64,000 bases of DNA from Alternaria dauci (taxonomy: Eukaryota > Ascomycota > Dothideomycetes > Pleosporales > Pleosporaceae). How positions within the stretch are numbered: the stretch's first letter is position 1; every line of letters starts with the position of its first letter. A model generated the notes under the pieces. It ran no database searches and was not told the DNA's origin. It saw nothing but the letters and a program-made list of their open reading frames with translations. The translations under genes were made by a program, and so were the position numbers. Positions 63,466 through 64,000 of the stretch are shown here, in pieces. The stretch spans positions 930,001 to 994,000 of the forward strand of contig NC_091275.1 of the NCBI RefSeq assembly GCF_042100115.1. Reading direction: 5' to 3'.

Positions 63466-64000
63466 TATTGCTGTTGTTCGATGAAGAGAGCTTAGTTTAT
63501 GTCAATGATAGGCGTATTTCTTTTAAAAGGCCAGAACATCAAATAGAATCTTTTGGAGGAACTTATGTGGCTGGTATAGATGTTGGCTGGGGTGGGGGTG
63601 AAAGTCGGCGGGACAGTGGAAAAATTGCATTAGTGCAACACCACAAACCACCCACATGCTCGGTAAAGCACAAGCGCAGGACAGCGTATTAGGCATCACT
63701 ATATTAGTCGCATGGCCGCAAGATGGCCCCGGCATGAATGAAAGACTTAGTGCAACCAGGGTTTGTTGCGACAGTAGTGTACATCAAGATTGTGTATTCG
63801 TCTTCCAGCCCACATATAACAGAAATATTAGCAGAGTAGCATGATCAACTAGTTGTATGACTGTTGATTGGTGTGCAACATGCTTAGACTGTGCACACGT
63901 AGTGCTATTTTGAGCGCGACGACTCCGCCTTCAGTGCGACGTTACGAGGCCACAGCCCCAGCATGGGCAACGCAAGCAGGTACCCAAGGTAGTCAAAAGA
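63466..64000. other. Intergenic to window edge
   Basis: The region upstream of the tRNA (its 5' side on the minus strand) has no supported gene. Confidence 0.45.

Overview
This 64 kb window is nuclear chromosomal DNA of a filamentous ascomycete, most likely a dothideomycete of the order Pleosporales. The evidence is short (about 47-116 nt) spliceosomal introns with GTRNGT donors and CTRAC/CTAAC-type branch points, compact genes on both strands, a homologue of the Pleosporales-typical Alt a 1 allergen/effector family, fungal-only families (DUF8004, RTC5, mitochondrial bL36m) and a tRNA-Lys with a 36-nt intron. I saw no phage, IS, CRISPR or bacterial operon structure and no obvious intact transposon. 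Exon joins were made by eye from frame, splice consensus and protein continuity; no searches were run.

Layout. 1-15 kb: a DUF8004 protein (three exons), a decayed gene, the Alt a 1-like secreted protein, a 777-aa membrane-anchored coiled-coil protein, a 661-aa fungus-specific protein and an F-box-like protein. 16-27 kb: housekeeping genes, with divergent pairs phosphopantetheine adenylyltransferase (CAB4 type)/DCAF7-like WD40 protein and GH36 raffinose synthase-like glycosidase/mitochondrial tyrosyl-tRNA synthetase, then a disordered protein. 27-36 kb: a 2.7 kb gene-free stretch, an EGF-like type II membrane protein and a multi-pass membrane protein. 36-49.7 kb: N-myristoyltransferase; a large intronless UBC (E2) protein with an N-terminal Cys-rich domain and an RGG tail; RTC5 (TLDc); bL36m (RTC6); a second, intron-containing paralogue of the E2; and a two-part reading frame interrupted by one in-frame UGA. 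49.7-64 kb: a SAM methyltransferase, a 37-aa double-CxxC microprotein, three tandem four-helix membrane paralogues, a carboxylesterase, a HAD hydrolase, an SDR oxidoreductase and tRNA-Lys(CUU).

Functional threads. NMT1 and RTC5 are 4 kb apart, and RTC5 begins with a myristoylation signal carried on a tiny first exon, so enzyme and likely substrate lie together. Mitochondrial translation is represented by MSY1 and bL36m. The least-described material is the paralogous E2 pair, the tetraspan tandem array, the UGA-split gene and the microprotein.
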